Positions 16,772-24,949 of a stretch of 64,000 nucleotides of DNA are shown one piece after another (position 1 is the stretch's first letter; every line of letters begins with the position of its first letter). Source of the stretch: Microbacterium sp. RU33B (GTDB taxonomy: Bacteria > Actinomycetota > Actinomycetes > Actinomycetales > Microbacteriaceae); assembly GCF_900155915.1 (NCBI RefSeq), contig NZ_FTPO01000001.1:1054001-1118000 (forward strand), written 5' to 3'. The notes below the pieces were generated by a model, which saw only the letters and a list, made by a program, of their open reading frames with translations, did no database searches and was not told where the DNA came from. The position numbers and the translations under genes are program-made.

Positions 16772-17812
16772 CTACACCGTCGCGGGTGACGGAAGTATCT
16801 GCCTGTAGCAGGAGCCGAGGCCACCGAAGACGTCGACGAATTCCTGGATGCGGGCGCCGAGGTACACGAGAACGACGGGGAAGGGCGCGTCGCCGGTGGC
16901 GTCGCCGAACCGAAGCCGTCCCCGAACGAAGCAGCGAGCGTAGGGGGCGAGTCGATCCATCCACGCGGTGTTCACGCGCGCTGGAAGTAGGCAGATCGCT
17001 TCCGTGACGCGACCGGCCGTGTACTCGTCGACGAGCTTCGCGACCCATTGGCCGGGGGAGCCCTGCGAGTCCCATGGCGGATTCAGGAAGACTCTCCCGT
17101 TCCACCCTCGTGACAGCCCGTCATCGGCCCGTGTGAAGTGAGCCCGCGCCATGACCCACGGCTCGCCTTCGTTGGATGCGGGATCTAAGTCGATCTCACC
17201 GAAGAGTTCCGTTACGAGGTTGAGCACGTGGGGTGGGGTGTACCACTCGGTGGAGCCGCTGGCACGGCGAAGCCGGTGGTACTCCGCGACGAGGACCTTA
17301 TCCTTGCCGGCGGCGCGGATGAGTTCGGCCGCCGCGCGTACCGCAATCAGGCCGCGCTGGACGTCATCGACCAACTCCTCGGGCGCATGGTCGATGACGA
17401 CCTTCCCGTCCCGCACAGACCGTTCACTGATGCCCAGTCGCTCGGCGGCGTCGCGTTGGGTGAGGAGCGCGGCAGCGTTGCCATCGCGGCGCCCTCCGTG
17501 GGTGAACGTTGCGAGCCTGGCCGCCACGAGTGCGCGGGCGCTCTCGCTGAGGTGGCGGCGGTGCGAGTTCGTGTCCACCACGAACTCGAGCGCCTCGCGA
17601 TCCGTGCCCGCGAACTCGACGAACCTCGGTGTGACTCTTGCGATCTCGCACGCTCGAAGCCGATTCCGGCCATCGAGGACCGTTCCGTCCTGGCGGGTCA
17701 CGATGGGCTCGCGCAGGCCATTGCGGTGTATCGAATCTGCCAGCTCCGCCAGCTCCGCCTGCCCCATCAGTGGATAGATCTCGGCGATGGGGCTGACTGC
17801 GCGGTCGGTCAC
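16772..17812 (-). CDS. ParB-like / Dam-type DNA N6-adenine methyltransferase fusion
   Basis: 346 residues from GTG 17812; an in-frame ATG at 17881 would add 23 poorly coding residues. The N-terminal half resembles a ParB/Srx nuclease-like domain: LADSIHRNGLREPIV, TVLDGRNRLRA, then a helical DNA-binding part with RDAAERLGISERSVR. The C-terminal half matches the phage Dam-type methyltransferase family: TEWYTPPHV, FGEIDLDPAS, VFLNPPW (catalytic NPPW). It would methylate adenine in a site chosen by the ParB/HTH part. Such fusions belong to phages and mobile elements; no partner nuclease is adjacent. Confidence 0.82.
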   Translation of the reverse strand: MTDRAVSPIAEIYPLMGQAELAELADSIHRNGLREPIVTRQDGTVLDGRNRLRACEIARVTPRFVEFAGTDREALEFVVDTNSHRRHLSESARALVAARLATFTHGGRRDGNAAALLTQRDAAERLGISERSVRDGKVVIDHAPEELVDDVQRGLIAVRAAAELIRAAGKDKVLVAEYHRLRRASGSTEWYTPPHVLNLVTELFGEIDLDPASNEGEPWVMARAHFTRADDGLSRGWNGRVFLNPPWDSQGSPGQWVAKLVDEYTAGRVTEAICLLPARVNTAWMDRLAPYARCFVRGRLRFGDATGDAPFPVVLVYLGARIQEFVDVFGGLGSCYRQILPSPATV

Positions 17813-17873
17813 AACCTCATCTTCGGCCCCGCCGTGGGTCGCGGCCGGGAGTGACGCACCGGGACGGGGAAGA

Positions 17874-17888
17874 CCGCGCATGAACAGG
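17874..17888 (+). promoter_or_regulatory. island-wide motif, degenerate copy I
   Basis: CCGCGCATGAACAGG, with CATGAA exactly six bases before ATG 17891, the same spacing as copies B and C. It overlaps the extreme upstream start (17881) of the divergent methyltransferase frame. Confidence 0.35.
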
Positions 17889-17890
17889 TC

Positions 17891-18517
17891 ATGGATGACA
17901 GCACCAAGACCCCATTCGACAAAGCGCTCGCCTCCTACCGGCTCGCCTACCCCTCACCGACGGACCAGACGTGGGCTGACAACGCGCAGCGCCTGCACGA
18001 CTTCATCGCCGAGCACGGTCGGATGCCGCGCAAGGGCGACGAACCACGGCGCCTCGCGCGCTGGGTCGACACGCAGCGTGTACGCATCGGGAAGACGCAG
18101 GAGGGCATCACGGGCGGTCGCATCCCGAAGGAGAAGCGCGACGATGCCAGGCGACGCGTGCTCAACGCGATGCCGGGGTGGGACTGGGGGAGCGGGAAGC
18201 CCTCGCCGGTGAACTTGCCCCGTCTCGAGCAACTGCGGGAGTTCGTCATGGCGCACGGCAGGCTACCGTCTCGGTCCGAGCATGTCGATGTGGTGGAGCG
18301 GAGCCTCGCGAAGTGGATGCGGCGGAAGGAAAGGAAGTGGAAGGAGAGGGCTGCGCTCGAAGGGCCGCAAGTCCCTCCTTACGAGGGAAGCGCCCGCCAC
18401 AACCTCGACCTCCTTCACAAGCACTCCAACGGGCTCATCGGCGAACCCTTGGCTGAGTGCGACCGGGTGTACGCATCGGGCAGACAAGAGAGTCCCTACA
18501 CTCCTGAGCGATGGTGA
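17891..18517 (+). CDS. helicase-associated-domain repeat protein
   Basis: 208 residues with two copies of the helicase-associated (HA) helical repeat: NAQRLHDFIAEHGRMP ... RRLARWVDTQR (residues 30-65) and LEQLREFVMAHGRLPS ... RSLAKWMRRKE (110-150). HA repeats bind DNA, typically at the C-terminus of island-borne superfamily 2 helicases; here they stand alone. It is divergent from the methyltransferase gene and may be a DNA-binding accessory. Biochemical role unknown. Confidence 0.65.
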   Translation: MDDSTKTPFDKALASYRLAYPSPTDQTWADNAQRLHDFIAEHGRMPRKGDEPRRLARWVDTQRVRIGKTQEGITGGRIPKEKRDDARRRVLNAMPGWDWGSGKPSPVNLPRLEQLREFVMAHGRLPSRSEHVDVVERSLAKWMRRKERKWKERAALEGPQVPPYEGSARHNLDLLHKHSNGLIGEPLAECDRVYASGRQESPYTPERW

Positions 18518-18658
18518 GCGCCGATGTGCTGGCCTACTCGGCAGTCAGTCGCGCACTGAAGTGGGAGTGCGCGTCCCTGATGTCTGTCGTCTTGGGCGCC
18601 CAAGCAGGGGCGGCCCCCGCCGGCGCGGCGAGTATCGGCATCTAGGAGATGAGGCGAA

Positions 18659-18982
18659 GTGGTTGGGCGGCCAAGCAAAGGAGATCGCGCGCAGGTTGCC
18701 GCGAAGCCGAACCGGGAGTTCGCGGAGCTCATCAAGGAGCTCGCTCGTGCGCGAGACATGTCATTCGGAGACTTCATGGTCGCCGTGACTGCCCATGCAC
18801 TGGGAGTTCCCGGACATGCTCCGTTGCCGGAGGGCGAGCACGCACGCCCCTATGCCGGTGAGCAACCACAGCGTCCGAACGGCGGCGGGCCGGAACCGCG
18901 CACGGGCGCCCTCACCCTGGAGCCCAAGACCAAGCGCGTGGGGTCGCCCGGTTGCCACGGGGAACACGGACATCTCCGGTGA
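18659..18982 (+). CDS. RHH-like small DNA-binding protein
   Basis: 107 residues. The N-terminus (VGRPSKGDRAQV, FAELIKELARARDMSFGDFM) looks like a ribbon-helix-helix protein of the plasmid/antitoxin type; the C-terminal half is Pro/Gly-rich and disordered. GTG 18659 follows AGGAGATGAGGCGAA. It is the first gene of a five-gene block where every junction overlaps or abuts. Likely autoregulator of that block, by inference. Confidence 0.55.
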   Translation: MVGRPSKGDRAQVAAKPNREFAELIKELARARDMSFGDFMVAVTAHALGVPGHAPLPEGEHARPYAGEQPQRPNGGGPEPRTGALTLEPKTKRVGSPGCHGEHGHLR

Positions 18983-19260
18983 GGGTGAGTTACGTGGTGG
19001 ACGCAAACTACAAGGAGCAGTTCGAGGAGATCGCACGGCGAGCGAACGTCTCCGGTGCCGTCCTTCTAGAGCTCGTCATCGAGCAGCTCGGAGAGGAGCT
19101 GGGGCCAAAGGGCATCCCGACTTGGTGGCACACCTCGCCGATACCCAACGCGCAGTCTCCTGCCGACTGCGCATCGCTTCCTTCCGCCGCCGCCGACTCA
19201 CGCACGATGACCACGACTGAGCGCTGCGTACCCGCCGGCGCGTCCGAAATGAGGAGCTAA
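18979..19260 (+). CDS. second RHH-like protein
   Basis: 93 residues. The start GTG overlaps the previous stop (GTGA). The first 40 residues, VRVSYVVDANYKEQFEEIA then NVSGAVLLELVIEQL, give a strand plus two helices as in ribbon-helix-helix repressors. The tail is Ser/Ala-rich. Together with the gene before it this could form a hetero- or homodimeric repressor pair. An in-frame TTG at 18952 is a less likely start. Confidence 0.6.
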   Translation: MRVSYVVDANYKEQFEEIARRANVSGAVLLELVIEQLGEELGPKGIPTWWHTSPIPNAQSPADCASLPSAAADSRTMTTTERCVPAGASEMRS

Positions 19261-19719
19261 ATGACCACGGACTCAAGCTCGGCCACCAGCGAGGTCGGCC
19301 CGGACTGTGGAGTACCGGCAGCCGATTCGCGACCAATCTGGTGGCGTGCCACCGATGGCGATCCGCCCGCGGCTTGGGTCGAGCGCTTCGACGTGCTCAC
19401 GAGCGATGCGGCGGCCGACCAGTACGGCCGAGCCGCGGGCATCTTCATCTCACGTGTACGTCGCCGCACGGGTCAGGGGCCGACCTTCTCGGAGTTGTTC
19501 CACGAACTCTTCGAAGTCGGCGCCCTACATCCTGAGTGGCCGCCGAACCTGGACTGGCTGACACGCAGGTCCATCCGGGGCTCCTATCGGCTTCACGTCG
19601 CTATCCAGTGGAAGCGGAGGGGTTGGATCAGCTGGGACCCTCGTGTGACCCGGAGCCTCCGCGTAGGACGAGTGTTTCGTGAGCACGCCCGCGCGTGGCA
19701 GGCGGCGAAAACGCAATGA
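19261..19719 (+). CDS. hypothetical basic protein
   Basis: 152 residues. The ATG follows directly on the previous TAA with GAGGAG before it. The middle (TFSELFHELFEVGALHPEW) and the C-terminal part (YRLHVAIQWKRRGWISW) resemble a helical or winged-helix DNA-binding fold, but no family is identified. It ends overlapping the next gene by ATGA. Function unknown; co-expression with its neighbours is the strongest fact. Confidence 0.6.
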   Translation: MTTDSSSATSEVGPDCGVPAADSRPIWWRATDGDPPAAWVERFDVLTSDAAADQYGRAAGIFISRVRRRTGQGPTFSELFHELFEVGALHPEWPPNLDWLTRRSIRGSYRLHVAIQWKRRGWISWDPRVTRSLRVGRVFREHARAWQAAKTQ

Positions 19720-20597
19720 CCGCAGCCAACCTCTTCCGCCCCGTCGTTGCTATCGAGGTAACCGGCTTGCTGGGGTTTCGCATCCCTCCGAACATCGACG
19801 CACGGCTGCTGTCCGGCACCAACGCGCAGATCACTTTCCGGCGCGAGCACTATCCGTCACGCTTCGTCGGCGAGCCGGTATGGGACGACTACGGGCAGTA
19901 TGTCGAGCACTGGTTGTTTCGTGGAACGGGCCCGGACTGGGTCCGGAGTCTTGTCGCGCGCGATGTCGAAGTCGTGTGGGCGAGCCGGTATCAGGAGCAC
20001 GCCAACAGGTACTTCGCTCCGGCGCTCGACCTCCCCGAACTCCCAGTAGCTGCAGTCAACGACGGACGCTTCCATACGACCGAAGCGGAATGGAAGGCCA
20101 GCCAGCTCGGCCGCGGCGCGTACGCAGGACGACCGCTGCTCTGGGTCGACGATGAACTAACGACTTCCGGCCGCCATCTGCTGGAACGTGAACGCAGACC
20201 CTTCATGCGCACGCTGACGTGGTCGAAGTACATCCCCGACTCGGCATCGGACAACGACGTACAGTCGATGAACGAGTGGTTGGAGCTTGCTAGCTCTTCC
20301 GAGGGTCACCTGCACCTTCGTCAGATGCGCACCCGTTTTGAGGCACTGCGGCGACGTGAGAGATTCTCCACAGGCCAACTTCATGAGGAGTGGGTTGAGA
20401 TTCGGCGGCGACTCGACGACGTTGTCGACTTCCGGTCCGGACTCGCAGCACCGCTCGCTACCTACGCCATCGAGCACATCGGAGAACTCGACATTCGCGT
20501 GGTCGCTCGGATCCGAGAGGAGTGGGGGCTTCCCGTGGATCCAGCAGCTGAAGTTCTTCTGCCGCTTCTCTTTCCGGGCGGCCATCCTTCGCCATGA
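19716..20597 (+). CDS. HAD-like protein lacking the catalytic DxD
   Basis: 293 residues. The N-terminal 165 residues follow the pattern of the HAD domain found in Swiss-Army-Knife-type RNA repair proteins: a first hydrophobic strand, then VEVVWASRYQEHANRYFAP, then the LLWVDDELT strand with its acidic pair. In the first strand the usual DVDG reads EVTG (AIEVTGLLGF), so the nucleophile Asp and the acid/base Asp are missing and phosphatase activity is doubtful. The C-terminal 130 residues are helical. It is coupled by ATGA overlaps on both sides. Confidence 0.6.
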   Translation: MTAANLFRPVVAIEVTGLLGFRIPPNIDARLLSGTNAQITFRREHYPSRFVGEPVWDDYGQYVEHWLFRGTGPDWVRSLVARDVEVVWASRYQEHANRYFAPALDLPELPVAAVNDGRFHTTEAEWKASQLGRGAYAGRPLLWVDDELTTSGRHLLERERRPFMRTLTWSKYIPDSASDNDVQSMNEWLELASSSEGHLHLRQMRTRFEALRRRERFSTGQLHEEWVEIRRRLDDVVDFRSGLAAPLATYAIEHIGELDIRVVARIREEWGLPVDPAAEVLLPLLFPGGHPSP

Positions 20598-20815
20598 CAA
20601 GAGAATTCTTTCGTGAGGAACGCTGCAGGGGCGTCCTCGAGGCTTTCGCGTCGAATCGGCTCGCCGGGCTGCCCCCCCCGTCGCCAGCGGCCATCCAGGA
20701 TGCGTGGGACTACATAGAGGGCCGTCGCACACTTGACGAGATCATCCACGACGCTCTGCTCCGACATGCTCGCGGCGACGCCGAATCACCAGCGACAGGG
20801 CAGGGTCTCCCGTGA
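20594..20815 (+). CDS. VbhA-antitoxin-like small protein
   Basis: 73 residues. The segment GVLEAFASNRLAGLPPPS ... YIEGRRTLDEIIHDALLRH resembles the VbhA-type antitoxin fold (a Leu-rich helix, then a Gly-x-hydrophobic-T-x-D-E turn and a helix) that normally inhibits Fic toxins. No Fic gene lies nearby; the coupled partner upstream is the HAD-like protein. ATG 20594 overlaps the previous stop. If the family call is right, it may have been reused as inhibitor of a different effector. Confidence 0.55.
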   Translation: MTREFFREERCRGVLEAFASNRLAGLPPPSPAAIQDAWDYIEGRRTLDEIIHDALLRHARGDAESPATGQGLP

Positions 20816-20818
20816 CAC

Positions 20819-20833
20819 GAGTTCGCGCATAGG
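20819..20833 (+). promoter_or_regulatory. island-wide motif, copy C
   Basis: GAGTTCGCGCATAGG, with CATAGG exactly six bases before ATG 20840. It indicates a separate, probably leaderless transcript just after the five-gene block. Confidence 0.6.
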
Positions 20834-20839
20834 GCCAAC

Positions 20840-21805
20840 ATGACACGTTTGAACATCACCCCTATCCCCGTCTTCTTCACCATCAATGAGTGCGAGGCAT
20901 CCGGCGTCGAGCTGGACGACCTCGCGCTCCTCGAAGTCGCTGGCCACACCATCGTGCCCGTGACCGAACTCGCGGGAACGTCCGACCTCACGCTCATCGC
21001 CGAAGGCATCTCCATCGAACCCATCGCGCTCGTCAACCGTGACGGTCTCCACACCGAGGCGGGCGTGCTCGTGTGGGAGTACAGCATCCTCCAGCTCGAG
21101 CTCATCCTGGACATCGCTGAGGCGCGCGGCATCCGCGCGTTCGATGCCGCGACGTACCTCGCTCGCTGCGTCTTCCCCAAGCTCGGTGTACTCGACTCCG
21201 CCAAGAACCCGGTCACCAGACTCGACTCTCTCCCGCGCCACACGAGCGGACTCAGCCAGCGCGCGTGCCACGGCGAGTCCAACTTCCCGCTGACGGTCGT
21301 ACCCCCCGGCATGGTTTCCGAAGGCCGGCCTGCCGAATGTCACCTTCAGCATCGCCCGGTAGCTCACGGCAAGACCGACTCGGCATCGAGGTGCCCCCGG
21401 CCGAACGCGGTCCGGGGGCACCTTCAGGCTCAGCGCGGCGAGACTCGGTTGAGAATCTCCGCGTCGAGTCGGCCGTCTCGCGTAATCTGCTCTTCTCGGC
21501 CGGACGAGGGACGCCGACCGCACATGCCGCACGACTGGCATCCCTTCCTGGACGCAGTTGAGGCACAGCCGGGCATCTGGACTCTGACCGCGCAGTATGC
21601 GGACCAGCCGTACGCGCGTATCGACATTCGACGCACGCCCATGGGCGTGCGCTACCGCATGGAGGCGTGCGGCCAGGTCATTGGCTTCGCGACGACCCTG
21701 CGAGTCGCCCGCGAGCAGGCACATCGGGCACGGTTGGCGAGCCTCGGTCCGGGCGGTCGTCCAATGGCCGATTGGGGTGGCTCGAGCTGGCGGCGCGACC
21801 CGTAG
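20840..21805 (+). CDS. hypothetical protein, open frame reading through a terminator
   Basis: Residues 1-140 look coding (INECEASGVELDDLALLEVAGHT, VLVWEYSILQLELILDIAE) but match no family. After about position 21260 the composition turns non-coding, the frame crosses a strong terminator hairpin (21389-21423), and then it continues into a second coding-like block from ATG 21524. The likely explanation is two genes that happen to share an open frame, the first having lost its stop or being frameshifted near its end. Start ATG 20840 fits motif copy C. A true 321-residue fusion cannot be ruled out. Confidence 0.5.
   Translation: MTRLNITPIPVFFTINECEASGVELDDLALLEVAGHTIVPVTELAGTSDLTLIAEGISIEPIALVNRDGLHTEAGVLVWEYSILQLELILDIAEARGIRAFDAATYLARCVFPKLGVLDSAKNPVTRLDSLPRHTSGLSQRACHGESNFPLTVVPPGMVSEGRPAECHLQHRPVAHGKTDSASRCPRPNAVRGHLQAQRGETRLRISASSRPSRVICSSRPDEGRRPHMPHDWHPFLDAVEAQPGIWTLTAQYADQPYARIDIRRTPMGVRYRMEACGQVIGFATTLRVAREQAHRARLASLGPGGRPMADWGGSSWRRDP
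21389..21423 (+). terminator. strong terminator hairpin inside an open frame
   Basis: Perfect 12-bp inverted repeat AGGTGCCCCCGG / CCGGGGGCACCT with an 11-base loop, followed by TTC. It should end the transcript that starts at motif copy C. Confidence 0.7.
21524..21805 (+). CDS. small hypothetical protein
   Basis: 93 residues beginning MPHDWHPFLDAVEAQPG with ordinary protein-like composition throughout, unlike the 260 bases before it. It shares frame with the ORF that starts at 20840. It lies 100 bases after the terminator, preceded by GGACGAGGGA as a possible ribosome binding site. No family is recognised. Confidence 0.45.
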   Translation: MPHDWHPFLDAVEAQPGIWTLTAQYADQPYARIDIRRTPMGVRYRMEACGQVIGFATTLRVAREQAHRARLASLGPGGRPMADWGGSSWRRDP

Positions 21806-21883
21806 GCTCGGCGCACCGGCACGTTCCGAGGCGCCGAACCGCCGACCGCGAGATTTCACCAGGAATGCAGGCGGTGACCGCTG

Positions 21884-23299
21884 TCAGTAGCGGAGACGCG
21901 GCGGGAGTTGCGCCGGACCGACCGCGCCCTTGCCGGTGTTGGGTCGTTCGGCTTCAACGGCATCGAGCACCCAATCGAGTCCGGCCGCGGCGAGCGAGAT
22001 GTCGGCGAGCACCGGTCTGCCCCCCGTGACTCTCAGGGAGTGATGGACGCCGCGGAGGCCGCCCGCGTTGGTGACGACGGCGCTCATTGCCGCGGGGTTG
22101 TCTGGTGTGAACGGCACGGAGCGCGGGTCGAGGAGCCGAGCGGGCTCCCAGATCTGTCCGGTGCCGCCTCGCATCCCGGTGGGGCGCTCCATGGGCAGGC
22201 TCCCGAAGTCTGCGACGATCCCGTCACCCGGGAAAAGCCGGTCCCAGCGGGCGACCGCGACCCGGGCTGCGGTGGGGTGAAGTGCGGTGCCGGGGTAGTT
22301 GACGATGGCGCGTTGGACGGCCCTCTTCACTTTGCGTTCGACTTCGCCGGCTTCGCCGCGGGATGCGTCTTGCCTGGGAGCGCAGACGAACAGGATGCAG
22401 AGGCCGGTGGCTTCGAGGCTGCGGCGGTGGAGGATGGCGACGAGCTTTTCGACCTTGTCGTTGAAGGCGCTGCCGCTCTTGCTGGCTGTCATCTCGACGG
22501 CGACTCGGAGTCCGTCGGTTCGCACGAGTGTGAGGTCGGCGCCGTTTTGTGCACCGGTGGTGGGTGCGTCGATGCCGCAGCCGGTGTAGGCGAGCAGGTC
22601 CATGCCGCTGAGGGTCTCGCCGAGCACCATCGATACCTGACCGTGTTCCGCAACACGGAGCCCAAACTCTGAGGCGAGGAGGTTGTGACGGGCGTACTGC
22701 CGGTCGGTGCTGAATCCGCGGCCGCCGGTCACGGACACCCATTCGGCGTAGGACAGGTACTCTTCGAACTCCTTCTTCGCTGCCGACGGTCGGGCAGGGC
22801 GGAGAAGGAGCATGTTGCGGTCGAGGGTGCTGGCGGCGAGGTCGCTCGTGGGCGACCCGACTTCGATGAGTCCGTGCACCCACAGTGCTGTCAGCAGCGA
22901 CGTGCGTCCGTTCGTGATCCCGGAGATGTTCGTCAGTGCCTCGATTTGTTGCACTGTCATCGTGCGCCACTGCTCCAGTGCGGCCATAACGCACAGGACG
23001 TCTTCCCAGAGCCGTCGGGCGTAGACCCGCTCCTTTGCCTCCTCGGCGCTCATCTTCAGCCACGCGGGCATCCGCACGGCGCCTGCAGAGGCGAGGGCGA
23101 GGTAGTCGTCGTGGCTGAACCAGCTGGCGGTGCTGCCGCTGCGCCACAGTCGTGCTGTGTAGGGGTCGGTGCGCAGGCTGGTCCGTCGCGGATTCAGTGG
23201 GGTGCGGGAGGGAAGCCGCCGCATCTCGATGGCACGACCCCGGTCAGCGAGCGACGTCGCGGCGGCTGAGGAAGCAGGAGCGAGGGAGTTTTCGTTCAC
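21884..23299 (-). CDS. replication-relaxation-like protein
   Basis: 471 residues from GTG 23299. The N-terminal third is helical with a winged-helix-like part (WRTMTVQQIEALTNISG, LLTALWVHGLIEVG). The middle holds ADLTLVRTDG then LRVAVEMTASKS, a D-x(n)-E-x-T pattern with a downstream Lys (KVEKLVAIL) like the PD-(D/E)XK-type core of actinobacterial replication-relaxation proteins. These are found on conjugative and integrative elements and are thought to act in DNA processing. Family assignment is from pattern only. A GGTATGGG stretch precedes the start. Confidence 0.5.
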   Translation of the reverse strand: MNENSLAPASSAAATSLADRGRAIEMRRLPSRTPLNPRRTSLRTDPYTARLWRSGSTASWFSHDDYLALASAGAVRMPAWLKMSAEEAKERVYARRLWEDVLCVMAALEQWRTMTVQQIEALTNISGITNGRTSLLTALWVHGLIEVGSPTSDLAASTLDRNMLLLRPARPSAAKKEFEEYLSYAEWVSVTGGRGFSTDRQYARHNLLASEFGLRVAEHGQVSMVLGETLSGMDLLAYTGCGIDAPTTGAQNGADLTLVRTDGLRVAVEMTASKSGSAFNDKVEKLVAILHRRSLEATGLCILFVCAPRQDASRGEAGEVERKVKRAVQRAIVNYPGTALHPTAARVAVARWDRLFPGDGIVADFGSLPMERPTGMRGGTGQIWEPARLLDPRSVPFTPDNPAAMSAVVTNAGGLRGVHHSLRVTGGRPVLADISLAAAGLDWVLDAVEAERPNTGKGAVGPAQLPPRLRY

Positions 23300-24112
23300 G
23301 GCCCATACCCTGCGGCAACTCCAACGCGGGTGACAGAGATGCATGCCTCGAGGGGAGTCAGCGTCGCCACCTTGCGTTTGACGTTGCCCGGCATGGACGT
23401 GCCGCGGTGTCTGGCGTTGGCTTGTGGCGCGACAGCGCCGAGTACTTCACGCCGCGCGCGACAGCGCTCCTGCTGATCGAGACGGTGAAACGATCCGCAT
23501 ACAAGGAGAGCTCGCGCCGCAGGCGCTCGCTCCACGTATCGGCGCTTCGTGATGCGGTTCGATTGGGCGCCCATTGCTCCGTCACCAGTGCGCCGGCGCG
23601 TACACGGTCGAGGCTCGGAGGAGCGTGTTCTGGTGTGGGCCCTCAGCAGGCCGGTGAGCCGGTGGGAGGATCATGAGCTGGACTTTCTAGGAGCTGCGCG
23701 GGGGCTCCGAATGGTCGCGCGACGGAGTCGTGCTCGTGGGAAGTTGCGTTGAGCCAAGCGGTCTCGCGTGCGTGTTGCTCAACGCCTCGATGCGTTCAGA
23801 ACCGTCACCATGAATCGGGGGAGTCCGTACGCACCGTCGCTGGGGTAGAGCGCTTGGTCGTCGACACGTGATGAGTCACACTGCCGCGCACCGTGACGGC
23901 GAGATTGCTCACTGCTCGTGAGGTGCGTGGGAATGGGGAGAAGTTCCGCATGAGCGCCAGGCTCGTGGTGGGCGGTTTACGTCCCGTTTTCGGACACGTC
24001 ACGGCGAGATCCGAGCCGTTTTCTTCGACTGTCGAACGGATGAATGCGCGCTCCGCGCAGACAAGTCAACGAATGGGTCGGGGCATCGTCAAGACCCGCC
24101 GCCCGTGTCCTA
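23300..24112. other. 0.8-kb gap without a convincing gene
   Basis: Frames exist on both strands (for example 23358-23585 - and 23549-23752 +), but none has a clear ribosome binding site or protein-like composition. The stretch is noticeably less GC-rich near 23,800-24,060. It could be regulatory or a decayed gene. Confidence 0.4.
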
Positions 24113-24129
24113 GAGCTCGCGCATAGAGG
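24113..24129 (+). promoter_or_regulatory. island-wide motif, copy D
   Basis: GAGCTCGCGCATAGAGG, the best match to consensus, 32 bases before ATG 24162. It shares TGTCCT just upstream with copy F at 26175. Confidence 0.6.
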
Positions 24130-24161
24130 CTGTGTTCACGTTCGCCAAGAGAGAGCAACAC

Positions 24162-24569
24162 ATGACCCCGACGCACACTGCCACCAGCAAGATGGAAGAA
24201 CCAACGAAGCTCGAACCCGGCGCGAGCGACCCCCGAGGCGAGAGCACCGCTATCGCCGACCGGCTTAAGCACTTGCCGCTGCCGAACGAGGCAGGGGATG
24301 ACCTCGGCGTGCGAGTCCACGTCAACGAGAACGGCCGGTGGGCGGAGATTGCCTTTGACATCCCTCGCACCCTCAAGGGGCAGTCGCGGCGCGCGCTCCA
24401 GGACCTGCTGTTCCAGCGTGTCTTCTACACCGACGCCGACCGCGTCGCCGACCTTGTTCGGGGTTGCGCTGCCTCGGACTTGTCGGAGGCGACGGCGTTC
24501 GCGCGAGGTATCGCCGCCATCGTCGACGAGATCAGGAACGCACTCCGACGCCACTGCCCCTCGGCTTGA
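24162..24569 (+). CDS. hypothetical protein under motif D
   Basis: 135 residues. The first 35 are disordered and charged, then comes a small alpha/beta part (GVRVHVNENGRWAEIAFDIP) and helices. ATG 24162 has AAGAGAGAGCAACAC before it. It is monocistronic, bounded by motif D upstream and motif E downstream. No family is recognised. Confidence 0.6.
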   Translation: MTPTHTATSKMEEPTKLEPGASDPRGESTAIADRLKHLPLPNEAGDDLGVRVHVNENGRWAEIAFDIPRTLKGQSRRALQDLLFQRVFYTDADRVADLVRGCAASDLSEATAFARGIAAIVDEIRNALRRHCPSA

Positions 24570-24880
24570 TCGGGCGACTTGGGAGATCGATGTACTCGCC
24601 CCAACGAGGCGGACCATCATCGGACTGGTGCCGGTTCGCTTTCGGTGCGCAGCCAGCTCACTCAACTGGTGAGAACGCGTCGGTTAATTGCATTCTCGAA
24701 CTCGTTCAGGCTGTCGTGGGCACTGGCCACGCACACCAGGAGGCGCATTTCGTCGGGCTAGAGGCGCGCAGGTGCGGACGGCGCCGGCGTCCAGCGGGTG
24801 ATCTTGCCCCACCCTGCGCTCGGAGACGGCACGTGCGGGAGCCGGGGAGTGCTCAACCCATGTCGCACGACGTCCGCGCA
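24570..24880. other. intergenic gap, nothing clear
   Basis: 311 bases between the gene at 24162 and motif copy E. Short frames occur on both strands but none is supported. Confidence 0.35.
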
Positions 24881-24895
24881 CACCGCGCATAGAGG
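24881..24895 (+). promoter_or_regulatory. island-wide motif, copy E
   Basis: CACCGCGCATAGAGG, 54 bases before ATG 24950; the leader contains a strong AGGAGG ribosome binding site at about 24934. Confidence 0.6.
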
Positions 24896-24949
24896 TGCAA
24901 GGAGGGGCCGACGGCCAGTCGCCCCCCAAGACAGGAGGCAACTCTCAAC

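Noticed and set aside
23549..23752. Small + strand frame in the 0.8-kb gap
   Set aside because: Basic, non-protein-like composition and no ribosome binding site.
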